Shown here: piece after piece, positions 9,723-16,006 of the stretch
How the letters are laid out: every line of letters starts with the position of its first letter
Position numbering within the stretch: position 1 is the first letter of the stretch
Assembly (NCBI GenBank): GCA_017454745.1
Contig: JAFTCL010000059.1
Span: forward strand, 1 to 35,955
Direction: 5' to 3'
Length of the DNA stretch: 35,955 nucleotides
Origin: Kiritimatiellia bacterium
Lineage (GTDB): Bacteria > Verrucomicrobiota > Kiritimatiellia > RFP12 > UBA1067
Program-made: the position numbers and the translations under genes
The notes under the pieces: generated by a model
Database searches by the model: none
The model's input: only the letters and a program-made list of their open reading frames with translations
What the model was told of the DNA's origin: nothing

Positions 9723-11222
9723 TCACTTAATGTATTTGCGTAACGTGGTGCGGGATATCTTGAGCGCGGCGGATGCCCTCGAAAGGTTCTGCGCGTATTT
9801 GTTGAACACCTTCTGGATGTGTCGCCTTATGGCCTCGTCCAGTTCGTCCGGCACCACGTCCGACGCTTCGTGCGGCGCATCGTCAAACAGCCCGGCGTTC
9901 ATCTCCCGGTGCTTTTCAAGCATAAGCGCGAAATCCGATTCTCCCAACACCGCCGCGCGCTCCAGCAGATTCAGCAGCTCGCGCACGTTGCCGGGATAGT
10001 CGTATGATTTGAGCGCGGAAATCTGCGCATCCGAAAGATGCTTTCTGAATCGGTCAAACCACCAGTTGTCGGCAATATTTCGGATATCATCCTTGTGTTC
10101 GCGCAACGATGGCACCCGCAACTGCACCACGTTTAGCCGCATAAAGAGATCCTCGCGGAATTTCCCCAGACGGACAAGCTCCGGCAGGTTGCGGTTGGTC
10201 GCGGTCAGGAGACGCACATCCGTATTGATTTCCTTCATGCCGCCAACCCGCATGAAACGTCCGCCTTCCAACACGCGCAACAACACCCCTTGCGCCTCCA
10301 GCGGCAATTCCCCGATCTCGTCCAGAAAAAGCGTTCCTCCGTCGGCAAGCTCGAAAAGCCCCGGTCTTTCGCGATCCGCGCCGGTGAACGAGCCTTTTTC
10401 GTGACCGAAAAATCTGCTTTCCAGAAGTTCAGGATTTACGCTCGCGCAGTTGAAGGCGTAGAACGGCTCGTTACGGCGCGGCGACTGCGCGTGAATCTGC
10501 AACGCCACGGTCTCCTTGCCCGTACCGCTTTCGCCCAGAATCATCACCCGCGCTTCCGGATGCGCGGCGACACGCTCGATATAGCCGCGCAGTTCCTTCA
10601 TCGTCTCGCTCTTACCGACCAGTTCGCGATGCCCATAACGGCGGTAGTGGTCCACGAGCCGCTTCAACTCTGATGGCCAGCCGTCTTCCGGGACGCCTTT
10701 GGCAAGCACCTCTATCGCTTGCGAATACGATGCCTCGTCTTGATACGACCGGTACGCGAACATCGCCGCCGAAAGCAGCTCGTGGTAGGGCGGCACCGAT
10801 TTTGGAAGCTTCGCCTTTTCGTAAGCGTATGGAAGGAATCGCGACACGTCCGTCCCGAAAGCCTTTCCAACGGCTTTCACTAGCGAACCGTTGAACGGAC
10901 CGCCTTCACACTCTATGACCTTCATAAGCGGAGCGATTGTTTCCTTTTGCGATTCGCTCATCGGGATAGCGCTGATCCATACGACCTTCGTCTTGCCTTT
11001 CAACGCTTTGAGCGCATGGGCGAGTCTGGCCTCGTCGCTGCCTAGGCCAAGCCCGACAAGCACAATGCGTTGCCACGTTGCCGCGTCGGATTCCATAAAC
11101 TCCGGCAGCCGTCGTTTGCTCATGCCGCGTGCGATTGCGTCGCCGCCGAGCGCTTCCAGCGCCGCTGCCGCGGCAACCGCATATTCCTTCCATCCCCATC
11201 CAGTCAATACCAGCGATTTCAT
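9723..11222 (-). CDS. Sigma-54-dependent transcriptional activator with an unusual N-terminal alpha/beta sensor domain
   Basis: A 499-residue bacterial enhancer-binding protein. The AAA+ domain (about 200-430) has Walker A GESGTGKE (about 230), the sigma-54 contact loop as GSFTGA (about 273-278; consensus GAFTGA, Ala to Ser), Walker [14 protein letters not shown] (about 300) and the arginine-rich [14 protein letters not shown] segment. A Fis-type helix-turn-helix ends the protein ([19 protein letters not shown]). The first ~190 residues are not a response-regulator receiver, GAF or PAS domain; they look like a Rossmann-type alpha/beta fold ([38 protein letters not shown]) followed by helices, so the signal is probably a small ligand or protein. 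It is the last gene of the operon that begins at the sigma-54 promoter near 13126, which suggests it activates its own operon. No clear ribosome-binding site precedes it. Confidence 0.92.
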   Translation of the reverse strand: MKSLVLTGWGWKEYAVAAAAALEALGGDAIARGMSKRRLPEFMESDAATWQRIVLVGLGLGSDEARLAHALKALKGKTKVVWISAIPMSESQKETIAPLMKVIECEGGPFNGSLVKAVGKAFGTDVSRFLPYAYEKAKLPKSVPPYHELLSAAMFAYRSYQDEASYSQAIEVLAKGVPEDGWPSELKRLVDHYRRYGHRELVGKSETMKELRGYIERVAAHPEARVMILGESGTGKETVALQIHAQSPRRNEPFYAFNCASVNPELLESRFFGHEKGSFTGADRERPGLFELADGGTLFLDEIGELPLEAQGVLLRVLEGGRFMRVGGMKEINTDVRLLTATNRNLPELVRLGKFREDLFMRLNVVQLRVPSLREHKDDIRNIADNWWFDRFRKHLSDAQISALKSYDYPGNVRELLNLLERAAVLGESDFALMLEKHREMNAGLFDDAPHEASDVVPDELDEAIRRHIQKVFNKYAQNLSRASAALKISRTTLRKYIK

Positions 11223-11255
11223 GGACAGAATGATACCCGATAACGCATCGAATTG

Positions 11256-11645
11256 TCAATCATCGAAAAGCACCGTGCCGAGTACGGTTCCGACGATCAA
11301 ACCGCCGATACCGCCGACCACGGCCCCAATGACGCTTCCGGCACTGTGGCAATCATCATCTTCTTCGGTATCATCTTTCTCTTCTTCCTCCTCCTCGATC
11401 GTTTCATCTTCTTCATTATCGTCAATGTCGTCGCCAGATCCCAAGTCATTCTCTTCTTCGGCTTTCCTTGTTTTTTCCGGCGGATCGGCATTTTCGGTTT
11501 CGTCATCCAAGAGGTCCTTTAAGATATCGCTTAACTCCTTCTTGGACACTTTGATCGTTTCGTCAGAACCCAAATCATCCAGACTGTCCTTTTTGCGCTT
11601 GATAGCCTTCATGATTTCGTCACTGGTCAGTTTACTGTTGCTCAT
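11256..11645 (-). CDS. Small acidic protein with a C-terminal glycine-zipper membrane segment
   Basis: A 129-residue protein of unknown function. Residues 1-50 are charged and helical, residues about 50-95 are almost entirely Asp/Glu (including a run of seven Glu), and the C-terminus (about 98-129) is a glycine-zipper hydrophobic helix, SAGSVIGAVVGGIGGLIVG, ending in FDD. Such a tail could insert in a membrane and pack as an oligomer. AAAGGA lies 8 nt before the ATG. The gene follows the LRAT-fold gene by 43 nt and precedes the sigma-54 activator by 33 nt, so it belongs to the sigma-54 operon. It could be a membrane-active effector, an assembly factor or a buffer for basic partners; no family was recognised. 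Confidence 0.75.
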   Translation of the reverse strand: MSNSKLTSDEIMKAIKRKKDSLDDLGSDETIKVSKKELSDILKDLLDDETENADPPEKTRKAEEENDLGSGDDIDDNEEDETIEEEEEEKDDTEEDDDCHSAGSVIGAVVGGIGGLIVGTVLGTVLFDD

Positions 11646-11687
11646 TTTCGGTTTCCTTTCTTTGGTTGAGGGTTGTGGTTGTCATGC

Positions 11688-12248
11688 CTAATCTTCGAAC
11701 GAAAAGTCGCCAGGCCCGAAACCTGTCGGCTCCCAAGTCACGCATTGGCATCCAAATTTGCTTTTAAGCGAGCTGGCCACATCGCGGTCGCTCAGCTTTG
11801 CTTCTGTCGGTACTTTGCCGGTTATGCATCGCACCGTGAATTTGTGGCAGTTGTTGTCAATGAGATCATATTCGCGGTTATTCCGGCTGGTACTTGTCAA
11901 TTTGCGGGCGCGTTCGGAAATCTCAGGCGCACCGAGGGCATTCCCGCAACCGTCGGTCGCGACGTAGATGTTGATACCGGTGCGGAGAAAGTTCGTACCC
12001 TGCCCGTTTAGAAAGTCATGCGGATCGACAATTTGCGGTATGGCCTTGCCGTCTATATTGGTAATCTCGGCAATTTCGTCATTGCCCAGATATATTCCCG
12101 TGTGGCAGAAGCGGCCACCGGTAAAATTAGCGCCAAACGCGAGGTCGCAGCGCAGAACGCAACCGGGGACGGGTTTAACTTTGTCTCTAAACTCTGCAGA
12201 CAAACTCTCCAGCAGATTCCCGATTATCGGTATCGTAAACTCTGTCAT
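11688..12248 (-). CDS. LRAT-fold (NlpC/P60 superfamily) protein, sigma-54 operon copy
   Basis: A 186-residue protein with a lecithin:retinol acyltransferase-like circularly permuted NlpC/P60 fold. The core reads PGCVLRCDLAFG, then CHTGIYLGND with the first catalytic-type His, and DNNCHKF with the nucleophile-type Cys followed by CITGK. The second His usual in LRAT enzymes (after the GIYxG strand) is missing here: the position reads IAEITNIDG. Family members are thiol acyltransferases or phospholipases acting on lipids at membranes, so a lipid or lipoprotein substrate is plausible, with altered activity. The start was set at 12248 because AAAAGGAG lies 7 nt upstream of that ATG and is itself inside the codons after an earlier in-frame ATG (12266). 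It is clearly related to the protein at 17968-18636, sharing PEI..RAR, NCH.F and CITGK in the same order. Confidence 0.82.
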   Translation of the reverse strand: MTEFTIPIIGNLLESLSAEFRDKVKPVPGCVLRCDLAFGANFTGGRFCHTGIYLGNDEIAEITNIDGKAIPQIVDPHDFLNGQGTNFLRTGINIYVATDGCGNALGAPEISERARKLTSTSRNNREYDLIDNNCHKFTVRCITGKVPTEAKLSDRDVASSLKSKFGCQCVTWEPTGFGPGDFSFED

Positions 12249-12294
12249 TTCAGAACTCCTTTTCATTTTACACGCATTGCGGCTTTGCGGCTAT

Positions 12295-12501
12295 TCACGG
12301 GCCGACCCGAATCGGCATACTCCAGCGATGGCCGCACTTCCGGCACTTCATCTCCAACACCGTAGGCCCGTCCTTTACAATCGGACCCAGCGGCTGGCGG
12401 ATCGCACTCTTAACATTCGAGCTCCCGCAAATCGGGCACTTTCCGTCAAACGGCGACCGTAATCCGGCGAGCCCCGTTAGCATTCTCACCAAGCTGTTCA
12501 T
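12295..12501 (-). CDS. Small zinc-ribbon protein
   Basis: A 68-residue protein with two Cys pairs, CPICGSSN at about 22 and CRKCGHRW at about 53, the spacing of a rubredoxin-type zinc ribbon. The first 18 residues form a short hydrophobic helix (MNSLVRMLTGLAGL). The ATG lies 2 nt after the stop of the YkvA gene, and its Shine-Dalgarno (CGGGAG) is inside the last codons of that gene, so translation is probably coupled. It could bind protein or nucleic acid; no specific family is recognised. A shorter protein of the same design, ending soon after its first Cys pair, is encoded at 25786-25911 at the end of the other LRAT locus. Confidence 0.75.
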   Translation of the reverse strand: MNSLVRMLTGLAGLRSPFDGKCPICGSSNVKSAIRQPLGPIVKDGPTVLEMKCRKCGHRWSMPIRVGP

Positions 12502-12503
12502 GA

Positions 12504-12812
12504 CTACTCCCGGATTTTCCCAGTACAGCGGCGGTAGCGTTCTAAATCAATCCGCGCGAGCCGCACAACCGCGGTTACCACGAGGATATCGTCAATCCAT
12601 CCGGCAAACGGGATCGAGTCCGGGACGATATCGATCGGCGATACGGCATACGCGATGCCGATTACGAGCGCGACAAGCAGGCGTATTGGGGACCAGTCGA
12701 ATTTTCCCGCAAACCAGTCGCAGATCATCGCCACCGTATCAACGGCGTCCACCACCAGCCGGGTAAAGAAACCGACCACCCCTCGCCCATAAACTTCGAC
12801 TCCGGTACTCAT
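12504..12812 (-). CDS. YkvA-like (DUF1232) small membrane protein
   Basis: A 102-residue protein whose second half carries the DUF1232/YkvA signature: YAVSPIDIVPDSIPFAGWID, then DDILVV and a helix with LARIDLERYRR. Hydrophobic stretches around residues 45-62 and 70-90 suggest association with the inner membrane. Proteins of this family occur in many bacteria, often in envelope-stress contexts, and their molecular role is unknown. The ATG overlaps the stop of the preceding coiled-coil gene (ATGA, 12809-12812), with GGAGG 4 nt upstream, and the zinc-ribbon gene follows 2 nt after its stop. This tight packing shows the three genes are translated from one message. Confidence 0.85.
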   Translation of the reverse strand: MSTGVEVYGRGVVGFFTRLVVDAVDTVAMICDWFAGKFDWSPIRLLVALVIGIAYAVSPIDIVPDSIPFAGWIDDILVVTAVVRLARIDLERYRRCTGKIRE

Positions 12813-13075
12813 TCGCCGCCCTCCAGCCGTTTTTGCAGCGCCTCGCTTTCAAGCATGACTATGTACAGCTCCTTAAAGTCTTCAATCATATCGACGGTAT
12901 GTCGTCGCATTTCCAGAAAATTCTTAAGCGCGATCCGGCTTAACTCACCCTTCTTTCCTTTTTCCGCCTCCGCGATGTCGCGGTCAAGTTCGGCAAGTTC
13001 GTTCTCCATCTCCTCGATCGACTCGCGCATACCCCGCGCCTCGTCCGATTCGAACATCTCGGTTTTATTCTCCAT
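12809..13075 (-). CDS. Short coiled-coil protein, first gene of the sigma-54 operon
   Basis: An 88-residue, highly charged helical protein; residues about 12-50 (SIEEMENELAELDRDIAEAE) have the heptad pattern of a coiled coil, and a second amphipathic helix follows (LEMRRHTVDMIEDFKELYIV). No known family was recognised. An open frame extends 25 codons further upstream to 13150, but the sigma-54 promoter at 13119-13133 puts the transcript start near 13107, inside that extension, and AAGGA lies about 9 nt before the ATG at 13075. The shorter start is therefore chosen with good support. Its stop overlaps the start of the YkvA gene by 4 nt. A role as adaptor for the membrane proteins encoded next to it is possible but unproven. 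Confidence 0.72.
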   Translation of the reverse strand: MENKTEMFESDEARGMRESIEEMENELAELDRDIAEAEKGKKGELSRIALKNFLEMRRHTVDMIEDFKELYIVMLESEALQKRLEGGE

Positions 13076-13118
13076 GGCCTCCAATCCTTTCAAGATTTGT
13101 TTAAGATGCCCTTCTAAC

Positions 13119-13133
13119 GCAAAAACCGTGCCA
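13119..13133 (-). promoter_or_regulatory. Sigma-54 (RpoN) promoter
   Basis: Read on the minus strand the site is TTGGCACGGTTTTTGC, that is TGGCAC-N5-TTGC, an exact match to the core -24/-12 consensus. Counting from the GC of the -12 element puts transcription start near 13107, leaving a 32-nt leader with a Shine-Dalgarno site before the ATG at 13075. The operon it would drive ends with a sigma-54 activator gene. Confidence 0.85.
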
Positions 13134-13138
13134 AAGCG

Positions 13139-13173
13139 AAAACCCCGCAAAATACGAAATTTTACGGGGTTTT
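13139..13173. repeat. Near-perfect inverted repeat next to the -24 element
   Basis: The arms AAAACCCCG and CGGGGTTTT (9 bp) continue, after one C/A mismatch, as AAAAT and ATTTT around a 5-nt loop. The element sits 5 bp upstream of the -24 box. It could be a bidirectional terminator that insulates the operon (T4 tail on either strand) or a binding site; no gene reads into it from either side, which favours a regulatory or insulating role. Confidence 0.6.
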
Positions 13174-13187
13174 ATCCGATATTCTGG

Positions 13188-13209
13188 CCAACAATTGTCC
13201 AGTTGCTGG
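13188..13209. promoter_or_regulatory. Candidate upstream activator site (imperfect dyad)
   Basis: CCAACAATTG-TC-CAGTTGCTGG is a 22-bp dyad with 8 of 10 arm positions symmetrical. It lies about 81-102 bp upstream of the predicted sigma-54 start, the usual distance for an enhancer-binding protein with a Fis-type helix-turn-helix. That the activator at 9723-11222 binds it is inference. Confidence 0.4.
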
Positions 13210-13279
13210 TCAAATTTAATCCAATGCATAATGCCACTGCCCATAACAACAGTTTTGACTCGCGCAGGGAGCGCAGAGA

Positions 13280-13424
13280 TTCTACACGTTCTACACGGTT
13301 TCCATCACTCGTCCCCCGTATCTTTTCATTCTTCACTCTTCATTCTTCATTTCCCATCTCGTCACTCGTCACTTCCTTACCCCCTTGCGGTTCATGGCGG
13401 ACGCGACGGAGCGCGTCCCTCCCT
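13280..13424. repeat. Long direct repeat, copy A (pyrimidine-rich)
   Basis: About 145 bp that recur at 14981-15132 in the same orientation. By eye the copies differ by six substitutions and one 7-bp indel. The middle is a run of TTCATTCTTCACTC-like units, strongly pyrimidine-rich on the plus strand; the end carries GCGGACGCGACGGAGCGCG. No coding potential is seen. In copy A a further ~67 bp separate the repeat from the short motif CAAACCACTAG (13494-13504), which follows copy B directly. Confidence 0.75.
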
Positions 13425-13499
13425 TTGTGGCTCCAACTTTCGTGGTTTGCCGTTTGGTTTCTGAACCATGGATAACCCTAAAAGTCTTTGTGTCAAACC

Positions 13500-13565
13500 A
13501 CTAGTTCACTTTTAACCGGAGTACTAGTTCACTTTTAACCGGAGTACTAATTTACTTTTAATCGA
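13500..13565. repeat. Tandem 23-bp repeats upstream of an ATPase gene
   Basis: Two identical 23-bp units beginning ACTAGTTCACTTTTAACCGG (13500-13522 and 13523-13545) are followed by a degenerate third (13546-13565). They end about 70 bp before the start of the ATPase gene at 13634. Identical units at about two helical turns resemble binding sites for a regulator. Confidence 0.75.
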
Positions 13566-13633
13566 ATTTGTAGTTGATTTTTTAACAGATTTTCGTTAAC
13601 ATTATCGCTAAAGCCGAATGGGGGGAACTTTTT

Positions 13634-14854
13634 ATGATTAAAAGATGGCAGGAATCGAATCTTAGGATGGCTCTTGAAACCCGGCGGGGTGTTCACTTGA
13701 CGGGAGCACGGCAATGCGGGAAAACAACCTTGTCAGCATCTCTTTCCGGGATAGACTTTCGGTATCTGTCGCTGGATGTCCCCGCGTTGCGACATGCCGC
13801 GGTTGCTGATCCCGACGGATTCATTGCGCGACCTGACGGCAAGACGCTTGTCGTTGATGAAGTCCAGAAGGCTCCGGAAATTCTGGACGCCATCAAGATC
13901 CGTTTGGATCGCGATGGTTCAAAAGGGCAATATTTGCTGACAGGAAGTTCCAGCCTTAGATTCGCAAAGATGGTGAAAGATTCCCTCGCAGGCAGGCTTG
14001 CCACAATACGGTTGCGTACGCTTGCTTTGGGTGAACTGAAGGGCGGAAGCGGCAATTTTCTTAAGCGGGCCTTTTTAAGAGATTTCACTGGTGGATTCGA
14101 TCAGCTTGACAAGCGCATGGTAATCCATCTCGCTTTTCAGGGTGGATATCCAGAAACATTGGATTTCTCCCCAAAGGCACGAAAGGGGTGGTACCGTGAT
14201 TACGTTGACGATCTGCTTATGAAAGACATCCGGGATGTAACCGAAATCAGGAAAACGGAAGCGTTGCTGAAGGTCGTAGATTGGATGTTGGCGTACACGG
14301 CGAAATTTTTTGACCGGAAAACCCTGTGCACGGCTGCGCAATTGTCCGGAGTAACGATAGATAATTACCTTGGAGCGCTGGGTGCATTATACCTTTTCGA
14401 CGCGGTACCCGCATGGGCGGGAAGTGATTACGCCAAAATCGGAAAACGCGTAAAATATTTTGCGTCTGACCCCGGTCTGGTTGCTAATCAGCTGGGATGG
14501 AAGGAGGAGCAGGTTTATCTTGACGGCGATCGAAGCGGCAAACTGGTTGAAACTTGGGTTTATCATGAGCTTGCAGCCATTTCCGGTCTGAATCAGGAAT
14601 ACACAATCACCCAATACCGCGATTCCGATAAACACGAGATTGATTTTATCGTGGAAAATGATGACAGGGACCTTTTGGGAATAGAAGTAAAGGCAGGGAG
14701 CAATTTGGGGCCGGAAGACTTCAAGCACCTCAAATGGTTTTCTGCCAATATGTCCAAGTCCCGATTCACCGGCATTGTGCTATATACAGGAAAAGACGTA
14801 TTGCGATTCGGCGAAGGGTTTTATGCGGTTCCTATGGCAATGCTGGCAGTGTAG
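13634..14854 (+). CDS. DUF4143-type ATP-binding protein (AAA_14 + DUF4143), copy 1
   Basis: A 406-residue AAA-type ATPase. The N-terminal AAA_14 domain has Walker A TGARQCGKTTL (about 24-34), Walker B KTLVVDEVQKAP (about 70-80) and the sensor stretch QYLLTGSSSL. The C-terminal half is DUF4143, a nuclease-like fold, with LVETWVYHEL and the motif HEIDFIVEN ... LLGIEVKAG, which has the D-(E/Q)xK layout of restriction-endonuclease-like folds. These ATPases are abundant in bacterial accessory genomes and their role is not established. GGGGGG lies about 9 nt before the ATG. The gene stands alone between two ~150-bp direct repeats, with 23-bp tandem repeats in front of it. It is more AT-rich than the chromosomal genes, which fits transfer. 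Confidence 0.9.
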   Translation: MIKRWQESNLRMALETRRGVHLTGARQCGKTTLSASLSGIDFRYLSLDVPALRHAAVADPDGFIARPDGKTLVVDEVQKAPEILDAIKIRLDRDGSKGQYLLTGSSSLRFAKMVKDSLAGRLATIRLRTLALGELKGGSGNFLKRAFLRDFTGGFDQLDKRMVIHLAFQGGYPETLDFSPKARKGWYRDYVDDLLMKDIRDVTEIRKTEALLKVVDWMLAYTAKFFDRKTLCTAAQLSGVTIDNYLGALGALYLFDAVPAWAGSDYAKIGKRVKYFASDPGLVANQLGWKEEQVYLDGDRSGKLVETWVYHELAAISGLNQEYTITQYRDSDKHEIDFIVENDDRDLLGIEVKAGSNLGPEDFKHLKWFSANMSKSRFTGIVLYTGKDVLRFGEGFYAVPMAMLAV

Positions 14855-14861
14855 CCTTCCG

Positions 14862-14878
14862 CCCGCGCTTCGCGCGGG
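14862..14878 (+). terminator. GC hairpin after the ATPase gene (no T tract)
   Basis: CCCGCGC-TTC-GCGCGGG forms a 7-bp stem with a 3-nt loop 8 bp after the stop codon. No run of T follows, so it may stabilise or end the transcript only weakly. Confidence 0.45.
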
Positions 14879-14980
14879 AATGTTCATCTTGATAACCATA
14901 ACCGTGTAGATCTTTGTGGCCTTTGTGGCGACTACTCTCTCCACGGTATAACAACAACGGTTTTATCTCGCTCTACCCGC

Positions 14981-15147
14981 TTCTACCCGTTCTACACGGT
15001 TTCCATCACTCGTCACTCGTCCCCCGTATCTTTTCATTCTTCACTCTTCATTCTTCATTTCCCATCTCGTCCCCCGTCACTTCCTTGCCCCCTTGCGGTT
15101 CACGGCGGACGCGACGGAGCGCGCCCCTCCCTGTGCCAAACCACTAG
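14981..15147. repeat. Long direct repeat, copy B, with the CAAACCACTAG motif
   Basis: Positions 14981-15132 repeat 13280-13424, with an extra CACTCGT unit, and the shared motif CAAACCACTAG follows at once (to 15147). With copy A it brackets the ATPase gene, 1.7 kb apart. The rest of 14855-15260 holds only degenerate CTTTGTGG-type units near 14912-14930 and the leader of the next gene. Confidence 0.75.
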
Positions 15148-15215
15148 GGCAAAATTTTACATTATTTCGCATAATTATTTTCAAAAATCTGCGTATTAAA
15201 GTATAACGCGGAAGA

Positions 15216-15236
15216 GTGCCGTAGGGTTGACGGCAC
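15216..15236 (+). promoter_or_regulatory. Leader hairpin before the GTG-start gene
   Basis: GTGCCGT-N7-ACGGCAC is a perfect 7-bp inverted repeat located 24 bp before the GTG start and just downstream of a possible -10 box TATAAC (15202-15207). It could be an operator or an RNA leader structure. Confidence 0.35.
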
Positions 15237-15260
15237 AAACTCCGCCACGGAGGTTGTAAA

Positions 15261-15878
15261 GTGGGAAGCAGGCTTAAAAACGGCGACGAATTAAAGGAAC
15301 AAGTGATAAACATCTTGTCGTCACCAGACGTTGTCAGCGAGATCCGTAAGATTGTTTTGGGCATTTTGAAGGACGTCCCCCCACACCATCCGGTTCCGGA
15401 TTCCGGGAACGCCTGCAACCAAAGGCTGATTACCGTATGCCTTGAAGAAACCTCCGTCACACTGTCGTCGGGAAACGCAAAGCCGCTTTCGATATCAGAC
15501 GGCGCACAGTGCCTGATGGCGGTTCTGGCGTTGAACGGTTTTGGCGCCCAGTTGGAACCGCGGTATTGGCAAGAACGGATGAACCAGATATTCGCGAACG
15601 GCAAATCCAGCAAATACCGGTGGTTAACCTCAACGGTCGGGATCAAGAACATATCGGAAAAGATGCGGCAAGTACGGGACCGGATTGAGCCGTGGTTGTC
15701 CGAAATTGCCGGAACGCAGTGCCGGATAATTCCCGTCTGCCGAAAATCGGGCTATGCGAAAGCCGACTGGGACGACCATTTCCAGGTCCAATGGATGTTT
15801 TCCGGACAAATCACGAAAGATTTCCCGTATGGGGAATTTCCCGATCGCGTGGCAAAAAAACTGAAGCCAATCGTGTAG
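15261..15878 (+). CDS. Hypothetical protein (GTG start)
   Basis: A 205-residue soluble protein of unknown family. The start is a GTG with an excellent GGAGG 7 nt upstream, so the unusual start codon is well supported. Residues about 1-35 are helical and charged; the middle holds SISDGAQCLMAVLALNGFG, which reads like part of a winged-helix or helical bundle, and YWQERMNQIF; the C-terminus is basic (RVAKKLKPIV). No catalytic motif is evident. It is the first gene of the plus-strand island that runs to 25911 and is separated from the ATPase cassette by repeat copy B. DNA binding is possible, but I would not assign it. Confidence 0.7.
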   Translation: MGSRLKNGDELKEQVINILSSPDVVSEIRKIVLGILKDVPPHHPVPDSGNACNQRLITVCLEETSVTLSSGNAKPLSISDGAQCLMAVLALNGFGAQLEPRYWQERMNQIFANGKSSKYRWLTSTVGIKNISEKMRQVRDRIEPWLSEIAGTQCRIIPVCRKSGYAKADWDDHFQVQWMFSGQITKDFPYGEFPDRVAKKLKPIV

Positions 15879-15925
15879 GCGGCAAGAATGACAAAAAACC
15901 ACTTTTCCCATAATTTGCCCATACC

Positions 15926-15961
15926 GCGCCCATATACTTCCGATAGCGAATATGCGATAAT
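15926..15961 (+). promoter_or_regulatory. Shared promoter element, copy 1 (before the sulfatase-factor-like gene)
   Basis: This 36-bp block opens with GCGCCCATATACTT and ends at a -10-like GATAAT. It matches the block at 17674-17709 at 28 of 36 positions with no gap. GCCCATA also occurs 11 bp further upstream, one helical turn away. Transcription would start near 15968, which rules out the GTG at 15971 as start codon and supports the ATG at 16007. Confidence 0.6.
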
Positions 15962-16006
15962 ATCCACCATGTGATGGTAGGGTTCTTTTGTTGCGATACG
16001 GAGACG

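Noticed and set aside
13280..15147. Insertion sequence or transposon bounded by the long repeats
   Set aside because: No transposase or integrase and the repeats are direct, not terminal inverted; better described as a repeat-flanked cassette.
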